A stretch of DNA of 7,453 nt from NCBI GenBank assembly GCA_046481785.1, contig JAWOJF010000095.1:1-7453 (forward strand), written 5' to 3'. Under the pieces are notes generated by a model. That model did not search any database. It was not told where the DNA came from and saw nothing but the letters and a program-made list of their open reading frames with translations. The position numbers and the translations under genes are program-made. Of the stretch, positions 1 to 5,662 are shown one piece after another; the stretch's first letter is position 1, and every line of letters begins with the position of its first letter. This DNA comes from JAWOJF01 sp046481785 (GTDB lineage Bacteria > Bacteroidota > Ignavibacteria > Ignavibacteriales > Ignavibacteriaceae).

Positions 1-47
1 AGATGACATCTTTTACCTGTCCACCGGGGTGGAAAAAAATGTCATCT
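1..47. repeat. Compound inverted repeat / hairpin at left edge
   Basis: AGATGACAT at 1-9 is the perfect reverse complement of ATGTCATCT at 39-47. Inside it, TTTT (11-14) can pair with A residues in 33-38, and CCACC (21-25) pairs with GGTGG (28-32) across a 2-base gap. Together these could form one long, imperfect stem. No T-tract follows on either strand, so it is not a textbook intrinsic terminator, although it could still end or protect an upstream transcript. The outer arms carry the heptamer ATGTCAT, which recurs at 296-302 next to the promoter, so an operator role is also possible. Confidence 0.6.
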
Positions 48-266
48 CTAAAACATTCACTACAATATTACAATACTATTTTGTTAGGATCATTTTTTTA
101 GCAGCCATAATCTCCTGAGAGGATTTACTTGTATCCTCCTTTATTGTCAAATCCAAAAGCGAACTAATCTTTAGTAAATTCAAAAATTTTAACATTGTCT
201 TAATTTAATCTGCATAGAAGTTATATAGATGGAAATTTCTATATTTTTTAGAATAAATCTCGCTAT

Positions 267-295
267 TTGACTTTTTTTTACAAAAAACATATATT
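267..295 (+). promoter_or_regulatory. Predicted sigma70-like promoter for the regulator gene
   Basis: TTGACT at 267-272 matches the -35 consensus in five of six positions. It is followed by exactly 17 bases and then TATATT (290-295), a five-of-six match to the -10 consensus. The start of transcription would fall near 301-304, giving a short leader before the regulator. This is pattern matching in AT-rich DNA, where chance -10 boxes are common; the -35 match and the spacing are what make it credible. Confidence 0.5.
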
Positions 296-306
296 ATGTC
301 ATACAT
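296..306. promoter_or_regulatory. Candidate operator palindrome ATGT-CAT-ACAT
   Basis: The 11 bases ATGTCATACAT form a perfect palindrome of 4-bp arms around a 3-base centre. It directly abuts the predicted -10 box and covers the expected transcription start. GntR/FadR-type regulators generally bind short palindromes with GT...AC half-sites, and many repress their own promoters. The site may therefore be the autoregulatory operator of the gene that follows. The core heptamer ATGTCAT also occurs in the arms of the hairpin at 1-47. Confidence 0.35.
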
Positions 307-324
307 CTTACAAATTAGAGTATA

Positions 325-1074
325 ATTATCTTCAATTCAGTCGGAAATAAGGAATCCTTAAGCAGAAAAGTAGCAGTTGAAATAGAAACAGCTATTATAA
401 CCAAAAGACTTATAGCCGGAGAAAAACTCCCCTCAGAACTTGAATTATGCGCACAGTTTGGCGTAAGCCGCACTGCTGTTAGGGAAGCATTGCAGGTTTT
501 AAGCGCAAAAGGGATTATTTCTATTGAAAAGGGAAGAGGTATTTTTGTTACCGGTTACTCCCCTGATACTGTTACAAATACACTGCATACATATCTTCAG
601 TTTAACAGCGAAGATAATCTTGTGCTTGATGTGGTACGTGCCCGAATGATAATTGAGCCCCCTATTGCCGAACAGGCAGCTCTTAACAGGGATGAAAATG
701 ATATACTTCTGCTGGAAAAAAACTTTAATGAAATGAAACAAAATTCCGGACTTGGAGAGAAACATTCTGCGCTTGACCTGGAATTTCATTTAAAAATTGC
801 CGAAGCTTCTAAAAATTATATTATGCCGCTAATAATCCAGCCTGTACATAAACTTATGCCGGTAATTAAGAGCAGGATACTTGCTTCGGTACCGGATGCT
901 TTTGAATCGGCTGTGATATGGCATAAAAAAATTATGGATGCAATAATTGAAAAAGACGCTCAGCGTGCTTATAATACAATGAAGCATCATCTTGAAATAG
1001 CATTGGAGCATACTAATATTATGCTTAAGGCAGAAGAAAAATTAAAAGGAAATAAAAATAAGAAAACAGCATAA
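325..1074 (+). CDS. GntR family, FadR/FCD subfamily transcriptional regulator (start uncertain)
   Basis: A DNA-binding regulator that probably controls the uronate genes behind it, with a sugar acid as likely ligand (inferred from position). Numbering is from the ATT at 325 (249 residues). The opening helix contains ESLSRKVAVEI at about 10-20. The winged helix-turn-helix follows at about 30-75, with GEKLPSE, VSRTAVREAL and the wing EKGRGIFV. The C-terminal ligand domain has D151 and H155 in DLEFH, H200, and H222 in KHHLEI, matching the metal-binding Asp/His set of FCD domains. The reading frame is open from 319, just after a TAG at 316, but has no ATG, GTG or TTG before a TTG at 490. Starting at 490 would delete half of the DNA-binding domain. 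ATA 322, ATT 325 and ATC 328 lie where the family N-terminus belongs. The gene ends 16 bp before kduI, so co-transcription is likely. Confidence 0.85.
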   Translation: MIFNSVGNKESLSRKVAVEIETAIITKRLIAGEKLPSELELCAQFGVSRTAVREALQVLSAKGIISIEKGRGIFVTGYSPDTVTNTLHTYLQFNSEDNLVLDVVRARMIIEPPIAEQAALNRDENDILLLEKNFNEMKQNSGLGEKHSALDLEFHLKIAEASKNYIMPLIIQPVHKLMPVIKSRILASVPDAFESAVIWHKKIMDAIIEKDAQRAYNTMKHHLEIALEHTNIMLKAEEKLKGNKNKKTA

Positions 1075-1090
1075 GCTGTGGGAGGAATAT

Positions 1091-1924
1091 ATGGAAGTCC
1101 GTTTTGCACCTGATCCGGTTAGTTATAAAAAATTAGATACTGATGAGCTGAGGAAATCATTTCTCATTGAGGATCTTTTCCAGGCTGATATGATAAAACT
1201 TGTTTACTCTGATGTTGACAGAGCAATTGTCGGTTCTGCAGTTCCGGTTCATCAGACATTAAAACTGCTGGCAAATAAAAAACAAATGGCGGCTGATTAC
1301 TTTGCTGAAAGAAGAGAGCTTGGTATTATAAATATCGGCGGTGCAGGTTCTGTAACTGCTGACGGTAAACATTACAATATGAATCTGAAAGATGCTTTAT
1401 ATATCGGCAAAGGAACAAAAGACATTGAATTTAAAAGTAGTGATAAAAATGCTCCTGCAAAATTTTATATAGTAAGCTATCCTTCACATCATGAATATCC
1501 AACTACACACAAAAAATTTACAGAAGCAGAACCAAACAGACTAGGTAGTCTTAAAGATTCAAACCACAGAACCATATATAAGTATATACATCCAAACGGA
1601 ATAAAAAGTAGTCAGCTTGTTATGGGCCTTACTGAGCTTGAGGAGGGGAGTGTATGGAATACAATGCCGGCACATACTCATGTAAGAAGATCAGAGGTGT
1701 ATATGTATTTTAATCTTAATGAAAAATCAGTTGTCTTCCATATGATGGGTGAACCGGATGAAACAAGGCATTTAATTATACGTAATCAGCAGGCTGTTAT
1801 TTCGCCAAGCTGGTCAATTCATTGCGGTGCAGCTACACAAAATTATACTTTTATCTGGGCTATGGGGGGTGAAAACCAGGCCTTTGATGATATGGATGGT
1901 GTTGCAATGGAAACATTAAAGTAA
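1091..1924 (+). CDS. kduI: 5-dehydro-4-deoxy-D-glucuronate isomerase (5-keto-4-deoxyuronate isomerase)
   Basis: This cytoplasmic enzyme converts 5-keto-4-deoxyuronate (DKI), the linear form of the unsaturated sugar released by pectate and related lyases, into 2,5-diketo-3-deoxygluconate. The protein has 277 residues, one fewer than I recall for E. coli KduI, and aligns over its full length with that family. The C-terminal cupin barrel keeps the zinc ligands H195, H197 and E202 (PAHTHVRRSE) and H244 (WSIHCG), each shifted by one from the known E. coli positions. Other family signatures are NIGG near 81, the YPTTHKK segment near 136-142, and a C-terminus rich in MGGENQ and MDG. The ATG at 1091 follows a GGAGG SD at 1081-1085 with a 5-base gap. 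It lies 16 bp after the regulator and 10 bp before kduD, so all three are probably translated from one message. Confidence 0.95.
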   Translation: MEVRFAPDPVSYKKLDTDELRKSFLIEDLFQADMIKLVYSDVDRAIVGSAVPVHQTLKLLANKKQMAADYFAERRELGIINIGGAGSVTADGKHYNMNLKDALYIGKGTKDIEFKSSDKNAPAKFYIVSYPSHHEYPTTHKKFTEAEPNRLGSLKDSNHRTIYKYIHPNGIKSSQLVMGLTELEEGSVWNTMPAHTHVRRSEVYMYFNLNEKSVVFHMMGEPDETRHLIIRNQQAVISPSWSIHCGAATQNYTFIWAMGGENQAFDDMDGVAMETLK

Positions 1925-1934
1925 AAGGAATAAA

Positions 1935-2696
1935 ATGATACTAGAAAAATTTAATCTTAAAGGTAAAACAGCAATAGTTACCGGTTCCAATAGGGGAATA
2001 GGACAGTACTACGCTCTTGCACTTGCACAGGCAGGCGCTGATATTATTGGTGTATCATACGAATGTGACTTTTCAGAAACTAAAAAGATGATTGAAGATG
2101 CCGGGCAGAAACTATTTGTTTACTGCAGTGATTTTTCCAACAGGGATTCTGTTTATGAATTTGTTAGGCAGGTAAAAGCTGATCACAAAAGAGTTGATAT
2201 TCTTGTAAACAACGCCGGAACAATTTTACGCAAGCCTGCCGCCGAGCATCCTGATGAGTATTGGGATAAGGTAATTGAGATAAATCTTAATTCACAGTTT
2301 ATACTTACACGTGAGTTCGGTAAAGATATGGTCGCAAGAGGTTACGGTAAAATAGTTTTTATTGCCTCGCTATTATCTTTCCAGGGGGGGATCACTGTTC
2401 CCGGATATGCGGCTTCTAAAGGGGGTATTAAACAATTAACAATGGCTTTCGCAAATGAGTGGGCTTCTAAAGGAGTAACTGTAAATGCAATTGCTCCGGG
2501 TTATATTGCTACTGATAATACAAGAGCGCTCCGCGAAGACCCGGTTAGAAATAAAGCTATACTTGATAGAATACCTGCAGGCAGATGGGGTAAACCGGAA
2601 GACCTGATGGGTACGGTACTGTTCCTGTGTTCAGATGCATCCTCTTACTTAAATGGAACAGTTATTACGGTGGATGGCGGATGGATGGGGAGATAA
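1935..2696 (+). CDS. kduD: 2-dehydro-3-deoxy-D-gluconate 5-dehydrogenase (SDR family)
   Basis: This NAD(P)(H)-dependent enzyme reduces 2,5-diketo-3-deoxygluconate, the product of KduI, to 2-keto-3-deoxygluconate (KDG). It is a classical short-chain dehydrogenase/reductase of 253 residues, the usual KduD length. The visible motifs are the nucleotide-binding TGSNRGIG (16-23), NNAG (92-95), and the catalytic tetrad N117, S145, Y158 and K162 in GYAASK. The loop after the beta-6 strand contains PGYIATD, and the C-terminus ends in VDGGWMGR, typical of KduD. The SDR fold alone would not prove the substrate, but direct linkage to kduI does so in practice. The ATG follows an AAAGGAA SD (1924-1930) that overlaps the kduI stop codon. 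The gene closes the first tight block; 127 non-coding bases follow. Confidence 0.93.
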   Translation: MILEKFNLKGKTAIVTGSNRGIGQYYALALAQAGADIIGVSYECDFSETKKMIEDAGQKLFVYCSDFSNRDSVYEFVRQVKADHKRVDILVNNAGTILRKPAAEHPDEYWDKVIEINLNSQFILTREFGKDMVARGYGKIVFIASLLSFQGGITVPGYAASKGGIKQLTMAFANEWASKGVTVNAIAPGYIATDNTRALREDPVRNKAILDRIPAGRWGKPEDLMGTVLFLCSDASSYLNGTVITVDGGWMGR

Positions 2697-2713
2697 CGGA
2701 CTTTTGGATTTAT

Positions 2714-2763
2714 ACATTTAATTGCGTGTGGAATATAATTAAATGTGGAGCCATTTAAATTGG
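2714..2763. repeat. Perfect 10-bp inverted repeat plus a third related arm between kduD and eda
   Basis: ACATTTAATT (2714-2723) is exactly inverted as AATTAAATGT (2737-2746) across a 13-base loop. Five bases later, CCATTTAAATTGG (2751-2763) repeats the CATTTAA core and is itself nearly palindromic. In RNA the first pair would form an AT-rich hairpin without a following T-run, so it is a poor terminator. It may stabilise or process the transcript, or the three arms may be protein-binding half-sites just upstream of the possible eda promoter. In AT-rich DNA such symmetry can also arise by chance, though ten perfect base pairs is more than usual. Confidence 0.55.
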
Positions 2764-2767
2764 TTTA

Positions 2768-2796
2768 TGGTTATTTATTAAAGAATTCATTATAAT
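2768..2796 (+). promoter_or_regulatory. Possible internal promoter for eda-kdgK-kdgF
   Basis: A perfect -10 box TATAAT lies at 2791-2796, 27 bp before the eda start codon. The hexamer 17 bp upstream (TGGTTA, 2768-2773) matches the -35 consensus at only three positions, so any promoter here would be weak or activator-dependent. The 127-bp gap, wide for this compact cluster, supports a separate or additional promoter for the second block. Confidence 0.35.
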
Positions 2797-2823
2797 ATTA
2801 TTAATCTGACAATAGGAGAGAAA

Positions 2824-3486
2824 ATGTCCCGTACGGAAATACTAAAAAAAATAACTGATAATGGTGCTGTTGCTGTTATAAGGCTTGCTGATTCAAGTAA
2901 GCTTGTTAAGGTGGCTGAGGCAATATACAAAGGGGGAGTTGAATCAATTGAAATTACAATGACTACTCCTAATGCATTAGGTGTGCTTGAGTTTTGTGTA
3001 AAAGAATTTGGCAACTATATGTTGTTTGGCGTTGGTTCTGTTCTTGATGCTGATACTGTTAAGGCTGCGGTTAATGTTGGAGCAAAATATATTGTTAGTC
3101 CTGTATTTAAAAAAGAAATAATAGATGAGGCTCACAGGCTAAATGTACCCGCTATGCCTGGCGCTTTTACACCGACAGAAATTTTTACTGCCGCAGAAGC
3201 CGGCGCAGATGTAGTTAAAGTTTTTCCCGCCGATATTCTGGGTATGTCCTTCTTTAAAAGTGTTAAGGCTCCCATGCCTCATCTTAAAATGATGCCTACC
3301 GGCGGCGTTACTCTTACCAATGCGGGTGAATGGCTGAAAGCCGGTGCTGTTGCAGTGGGCGTAGGGAGTGCTTTATTAGATTCCAAAGCTATTGCCGAAG
3401 GCAATTTTGAGCAGCTCACCGAAAATGCTAAAATTTTGATGACTAGTATTAAATCATATAAAGATAAAATATCAGGAGTTAAATAA
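2824..3486 (+). CDS. eda: KDPG aldolase (2-dehydro-3-deoxy-6-phosphogluconate aldolase)
   Basis: This class I aldolase cleaves 2-keto-3-deoxy-6-phosphogluconate to pyruvate and glyceraldehyde-3-phosphate, the last step of this uronate route. Family members often also split 4-hydroxy-2-oxoglutarate. The 220-residue protein is a single (beta/alpha)8 barrel of normal length. The Schiff-base lysine is K132 in DVVKVFPA, the general acid/base glutamate is E43 in SIEITMTT, and the phosphate-binding loops are visible as PTGGV (158-162) and VGVGSALL (178-185). The FGVGSVLDADT segment (68-78) is also characteristic. The ATG follows an AGGAG SD (2814-2818) at 5 bases. Eda starts the second block of the cluster; kdgK begins 3 bases after its stop. 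Eda proteins also serve the Entner-Doudoroff pathway, but the neighbours here point to uronates. Confidence 0.94.
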   Translation: MSRTEILKKITDNGAVAVIRLADSSKLVKVAEAIYKGGVESIEITMTTPNALGVLEFCVKEFGNYMLFGVGSVLDADTVKAAVNVGAKYIVSPVFKKEIIDEAHRLNVPAMPGAFTPTEIFTAAEAGADVVKVFPADILGMSFFKSVKAPMPHLKMMPTGGVTLTNAGEWLKAGAVAVGVGSALLDSKAIAEGNFEQLTENAKILMTSIKSYKDKISGVK

Positions 3487-3489
3487 CCG

Positions 3490-4524
3490 ATGGCAAAAAA
3501 AGTTGTAACATTTGGAGAAATAATGCTCAGGCTGTCATCCCCCGGTTTCAGCCGGTTTGTGCAGTCACAATCATTTGATGTAACTTTTGGCGGTGGTGAG
3601 GCAAATGTTGCTGTGGCTCTCTCCAATTATGGGCTCGAAAGCTATTTTGTTACCAAACTGCCCAAACATGAGATAGGACAGTCAGCAGTAAATCACTTAA
3701 GAAGATTCGGGGTTAAGGATAGCTATATAGTCCGCGGCGGTGAAAGAGTTGGCATATACTTCCTTGAAACAGGAGCAAGCCAGCGGGCTTCAAAGGTTAT
3801 ATATGACAGGGCTAACTCTGCTGTTAGCTTATTGAAAAAGGATGAGCTGGACTGGAATAAAATCTTTGACAATGCAAGCTGGTTCCATTGGACCGGCATT
3901 ACTCCCGCTTTAGGTAAAAGTGCACAGGAGTGCCTGCTGGAGGCCTGCAAAGCCGCCAAACAAAAAAAGGTAAAAATAAGCTGCGATCTGAATTTTAGAA
4001 AAAAAATGTGGACAGAAAAAGAGGCGCAGGCTGTGATGAATCCTTTAATGGAATATGTAGATGTTTGTATTGCAAATGAAGAAGATGCAGAAAAAAGTCT
4101 TGGTATGCATGCCGCAGAAACAAATGTTGAAGGAGCCGAGTTGAGCGAATCAGGATATTTTGAACTGGCCAAACAACTGAAGAAAAAATATAATTTTGAA
4201 ACGGTGGCAATTACATTAAGAGAAAGTTTTTCTGCTTCAAGGAATGGCTGGAGTGCCCTGTTACACGATGATAAAGAATGTAAAGAACCATACCGTTCAA
4301 AAAAATATGATGTGCTGATTGTTGACAGGGTTGGCGGCGGGGACTCTTTTGCAAGCGGACTTATTTACGGATTGTTATCCAAAGACAATTCAAAAGATGC
4401 TCTTGAGTTTGCTGTTGCTGCATCATGCTTAAAGCAAACTATACCCGGGGATTTTAATCATGTTTCAATTGATGAAGTTGAAAAACTTGCTAAAGGAAGC
4501 GGTTCCGGAAGGGTAGAAAGATAA
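3490..4524 (+). CDS. kdgK: 2-keto-3-deoxygluconate kinase (PfkB/ribokinase family)
   Basis: This enzyme phosphorylates 2-keto-3-deoxygluconate with ATP to KDPG, the substrate of the adjacent aldolase. The protein is a PfkB-family sugar kinase of 344 residues. The N-terminal part has FGEIMLRL (8-15) and the substrate-side motif GGGEANVAVALS (34-45). The C-terminal PfkB signature is DRVGGGDSFASGL (279-291), with catalytic base D285 inside the anion-hole GGGD. It is longer than the roughly 310-residue E. coli KdgK; the extra length includes a segment near 205-225 between two core strands, as in the longer Bacteroidota kinases. Substrate choice rests partly on the neighbours, since PfkB kinases vary. 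An AGGAG (3474-3478) lies 11 bases before the ATG, inside the end of eda. The stop codon shares one base with the start of the next gene, so the two are probably coupled. Confidence 0.9.
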   Translation: MAKKVVTFGEIMLRLSSPGFSRFVQSQSFDVTFGGGEANVAVALSNYGLESYFVTKLPKHEIGQSAVNHLRRFGVKDSYIVRGGERVGIYFLETGASQRASKVIYDRANSAVSLLKKDELDWNKIFDNASWFHWTGITPALGKSAQECLLEACKAAKQKKVKISCDLNFRKKMWTEKEAQAVMNPLMEYVDVCIANEEDAEKSLGMHAAETNVEGAELSESGYFELAKQLKKKYNFETVAITLRESFSASRNGWSALLHDDKECKEPYRSKKYDVLIVDRVGGGDSFASGLIYGLLSKDNSKDALEFAVAASCLKQTIPGDFNHVSIDEVEKLAKGSGSGRVER

Positions 4525-4865
4525 TGCAAGATAATCTGTTTATTGAGAGTGATAACCTGCAGTGGGAATTTGCCGCTAAAGGTATCCGGAGAAAAATACT
4601 TGGCTACGATAATAATCTTATGACAGTTGCGGTAGATTTTGAGAAGGGCAGTATTGCCGCAGTTCATTCTCACCCGCACAGACAGACAACCTATGTGGCA
4701 GGTGGAGTGTTCGAAGTGGAGATAAACGGAGAAAAGAAAATATTAAAACAGGGGGATTGTTTCTTCATTCCCCCTGATATAAAACATGGTGTTGTATGCC
4801 TTGAAGAGGGGATACTTGTTGATACATTCACACCATACAGGGAAGACTTCATTAAAAACAAATAA
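4524..4865 (+). CDS. kdgF: KdgF-like cupin, uronate-linearising protein
   Basis: A single-domain cupin of 113 residues, the size of KdgF. KdgF speeds conversion of the cyclic 4,5-unsaturated monouronates released by lyases and hydrolases into linear 5-keto-4-deoxyuronate, the substrate of KduI. The metal site is recognisable as H48, H50 and Q54 in HSHPHRQ and H88 in DIKHGV. The C-terminal D100, F102 and R106 in DTFTPYR keep the same spacing as the Asp, Phe and Arg described as active-site residues in KdgF proteins. GGVFEVEINGE and GDCFFIPP form the usual cupin strands. The ATG overlaps the kdgK stop by one base. This is the last gene before a terminator. Small cupins are diverse, so without the context a generic annotation would be safer; here the pathway has exactly this step missing. 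Confidence 0.85.
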   Translation: MQDNLFIESDNLQWEFAAKGIRRKILGYDNNLMTVAVDFEKGSIAAVHSHPHRQTTYVAGGVFEVEINGEKKILKQGDCFFIPPDIKHGVVCLEEGILVDTFTPYREDFIKNK

Positions 4866-4880
4866 CGGCAAAATTATCCG

Positions 4881-4931
4881 GCATGGATGAATGAAAAATA
4901 TTTTTAGTATGCTCATTCATTCATGCTTTTT
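4881..4931 (+). terminator. Intrinsic terminator of the uronate cluster
   Basis: GCATGGATGAATGA (4881-4894) pairs with TCATTCATTCATGC (4913-4926) as a 14-bp stem with one G-U wobble. The intervening 18 bases include an A-run and T-run that could extend the stem inward. Five T residues (4927-4931) follow directly. The structure sits 15 bases after the cupin stop codon and just before the end of the convergent gene. On the minus strand no T-run follows the stem, so it is probably directional, although it could still act as a barrier. Confidence 0.8.
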
Positions 4932-4952
4932 CATCCAGCCATAATTTCCCTT

Positions 4953-5396
4953 CTACCGGGTTGCTTTTACCCTTATATCAAACTTTTTTGACAGCTTATT
5001 TTCAGCCATCTGCAGATCAACTTTAACTCCCGTTTTTTTAAGATGAAAATCATTTACTGTAACAGTATCAACAGAGTAACCGTTTGATAATGAACCGGAG
5101 ATAAAGGCATCAACTGCAGAGCGGGCTTTTGCTTCATTTGCATATGAAGCAGAAACTTCAGCCTGGTAAACCCCTTCATTGTCTGATACAAATGTCATAT
5201 TATAATTACTCCCTTTATAAAACATACACATCATAGAAGGACTGGAATTATCCTGGTGAACCGGGTTGCCAAACTGCTTTACTACAGCAGCCTTTTTTTG
5301 TCCGATTGTATTATGAACGTTTATATCCTGAGAATATAGGAGGAATGATATAAAGAATGTAAAAAAGAGAGTTATTGTTACCCTTAACAGTTTCAT
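4953..5396 (-). CDS. Small secreted protein, weakly SmpA/OmlA-like; function unknown
   Basis: I do not recognise this 147-residue protein as a named family. It begins with a typical signal peptide: MKLLR, then a hydrophobic stretch at about 6-21, then YSQ, with cleavage probably next to Q23. No lipobox cysteine is present, so it is more likely periplasmic or released than a lipoprotein. The mature part opens with IGQKKAAVVKQFGNPVHQD (31-49), which resembles the first helix and turn of SmpA/OmlA (BamE-like) domains, where the pattern is IG-x-x-(K/E)-x-x-V-x-x-x-x-G-x-P. The remainder is predicted mixed helix and strand and ends in basic residues. The start is supported by GGGGA (5405-5401) four bases upstream. 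It converges with the uronate cluster and lies 266 bp downstream of the transporter gene on the same strand, probably with its own promoter. Confidence 0.75.
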   Translation of the reverse strand: MKLLRVTITLFFTFFISFLLYSQDINVHNTIGQKKAAVVKQFGNPVHQDNSSPSMMCMFYKGSNYNMTFVSDNEGVYQAEVSASYANEAKARSAVDAFISGSLSNGYSVDTVTVNDFHLKKTGVKVDLQMAENKLSKKFDIRVKATR

Positions 5397-5434
5397 AGTT
5401 TCCCCGAAAATTAAAAATGGATATAAGATTTGTG

Positions 5435-5468
5435 GAAGAATTTGAAATGTATTCTTCTGGGAGAAGAA
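5435..5468. repeat. Three-arm repeat allowing two alternative hairpins
   Basis: GAAGAAT (5435-5441) pairs with ATTCTTC (5451-5457). That same middle arm, as TTCTTCT (5452-5458), can pair instead with AGAAGAA (5462-5468) over a 3-base loop. The two 7-bp stems are mutually exclusive. The element is 39-72 bp ahead of the start codon of the minus-strand secreted-protein gene, so it may lie in that gene's 5' leader. No T-run or known riboswitch features accompany it. Confidence 0.45.
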
Positions 5469-5494
5469 AATAACCCCTGTTGCAGCTTTTGCTC

Positions 5495-5516
5495 ATTTTA
5501 GCCTACAAGGCAAAAT
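5495..5516. repeat. Near-palindrome upstream of the secreted-protein gene
   Basis: ATTTT (5495-5499) and AAAAT (5512-5516) flank GCCT (5501-5504) and AGGC (5508-5511) around a 3-base centre, with a single extra A at 5500. This gives a 9-bp stem with one bulge about 100 bp upstream of the secreted-protein start codon. It could be an operator or a hairpin in the leader. No T-tract follows on either strand, so I do not call it a terminator. Confidence 0.35.
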
Positions 5517-5662
5517 TAACTACAATATATTAGCTTTTATATTTGTTATTAGCAATAAAAAATTAATTAACTGATAATGAATATTTTGCACCGTTTTTGT
5601 CAGATTAAATCTATTTTGGCCAGCATTGTTATTAACATGGAACTATTAGGGGGCAGGCTGTT

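Larger units (their letters stand above)
1..324. other. Gene-free leader region upstream of the uronate cluster
   Basis: Stop codons break up every frame here and I find no credible gene. The stretch holds a compound hairpin at its left edge (1-47), a small 6-bp inverted repeat (GAGGAT at 119-124 and ATCCTC at 133-138), a long AT-rich section, and a sigma70-like promoter with an overlapping palindrome next to the regulator gene (267-306). Whatever gene precedes it ends before the window begins, so I cannot tell whether the cluster continues to the left, for example into uronate transport or lyase genes. Confidence 0.7.

Noticed and set aside
76..108. Tiny minus-strand ORF MAAKKMILTK preceded by AGGAG
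   Set aside because: Only ten codons, the AGGAG is just 3 bases from the ATG, and nothing else supports translation; likely chance.
321..326. Perfect TATAAT as a -10 box for the regulator
   Set aside because: No acceptable -35 lies 16-18 bp upstream, and transcription would begin inside the coding region, after the only plausible start codons. The pair at 267-295 is better.
490..1074. TTG at 490 as start of the regulator
   Set aside because: It removes the first helices of the winged helix-turn-helix, whose conserved sequence is plainly encoded upstream in the same frame, and no SD precedes it.
3723..4172. 149-codon open frame on the minus strand inside kdgK
   Set aside because: Composition and sequence show no family resemblance; it is the complement of a strongly conserved kinase gene.
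5311..5496. 61-codon minus-strand frame overlapping the start of the secreted-protein gene
   Set aside because: It overlaps a gene with a clear signal peptide and SD, has no recognisable features and spans the hairpin region.
5509..5516. TAATTTTG on the minus strand as a Bacteroidota-type -7 box
   Set aside because: The octamer, near this position, matches TAnnTTTG, but no TTTG-type -33 element lies about 19-21 bp upstream, so I do not call a promoter.
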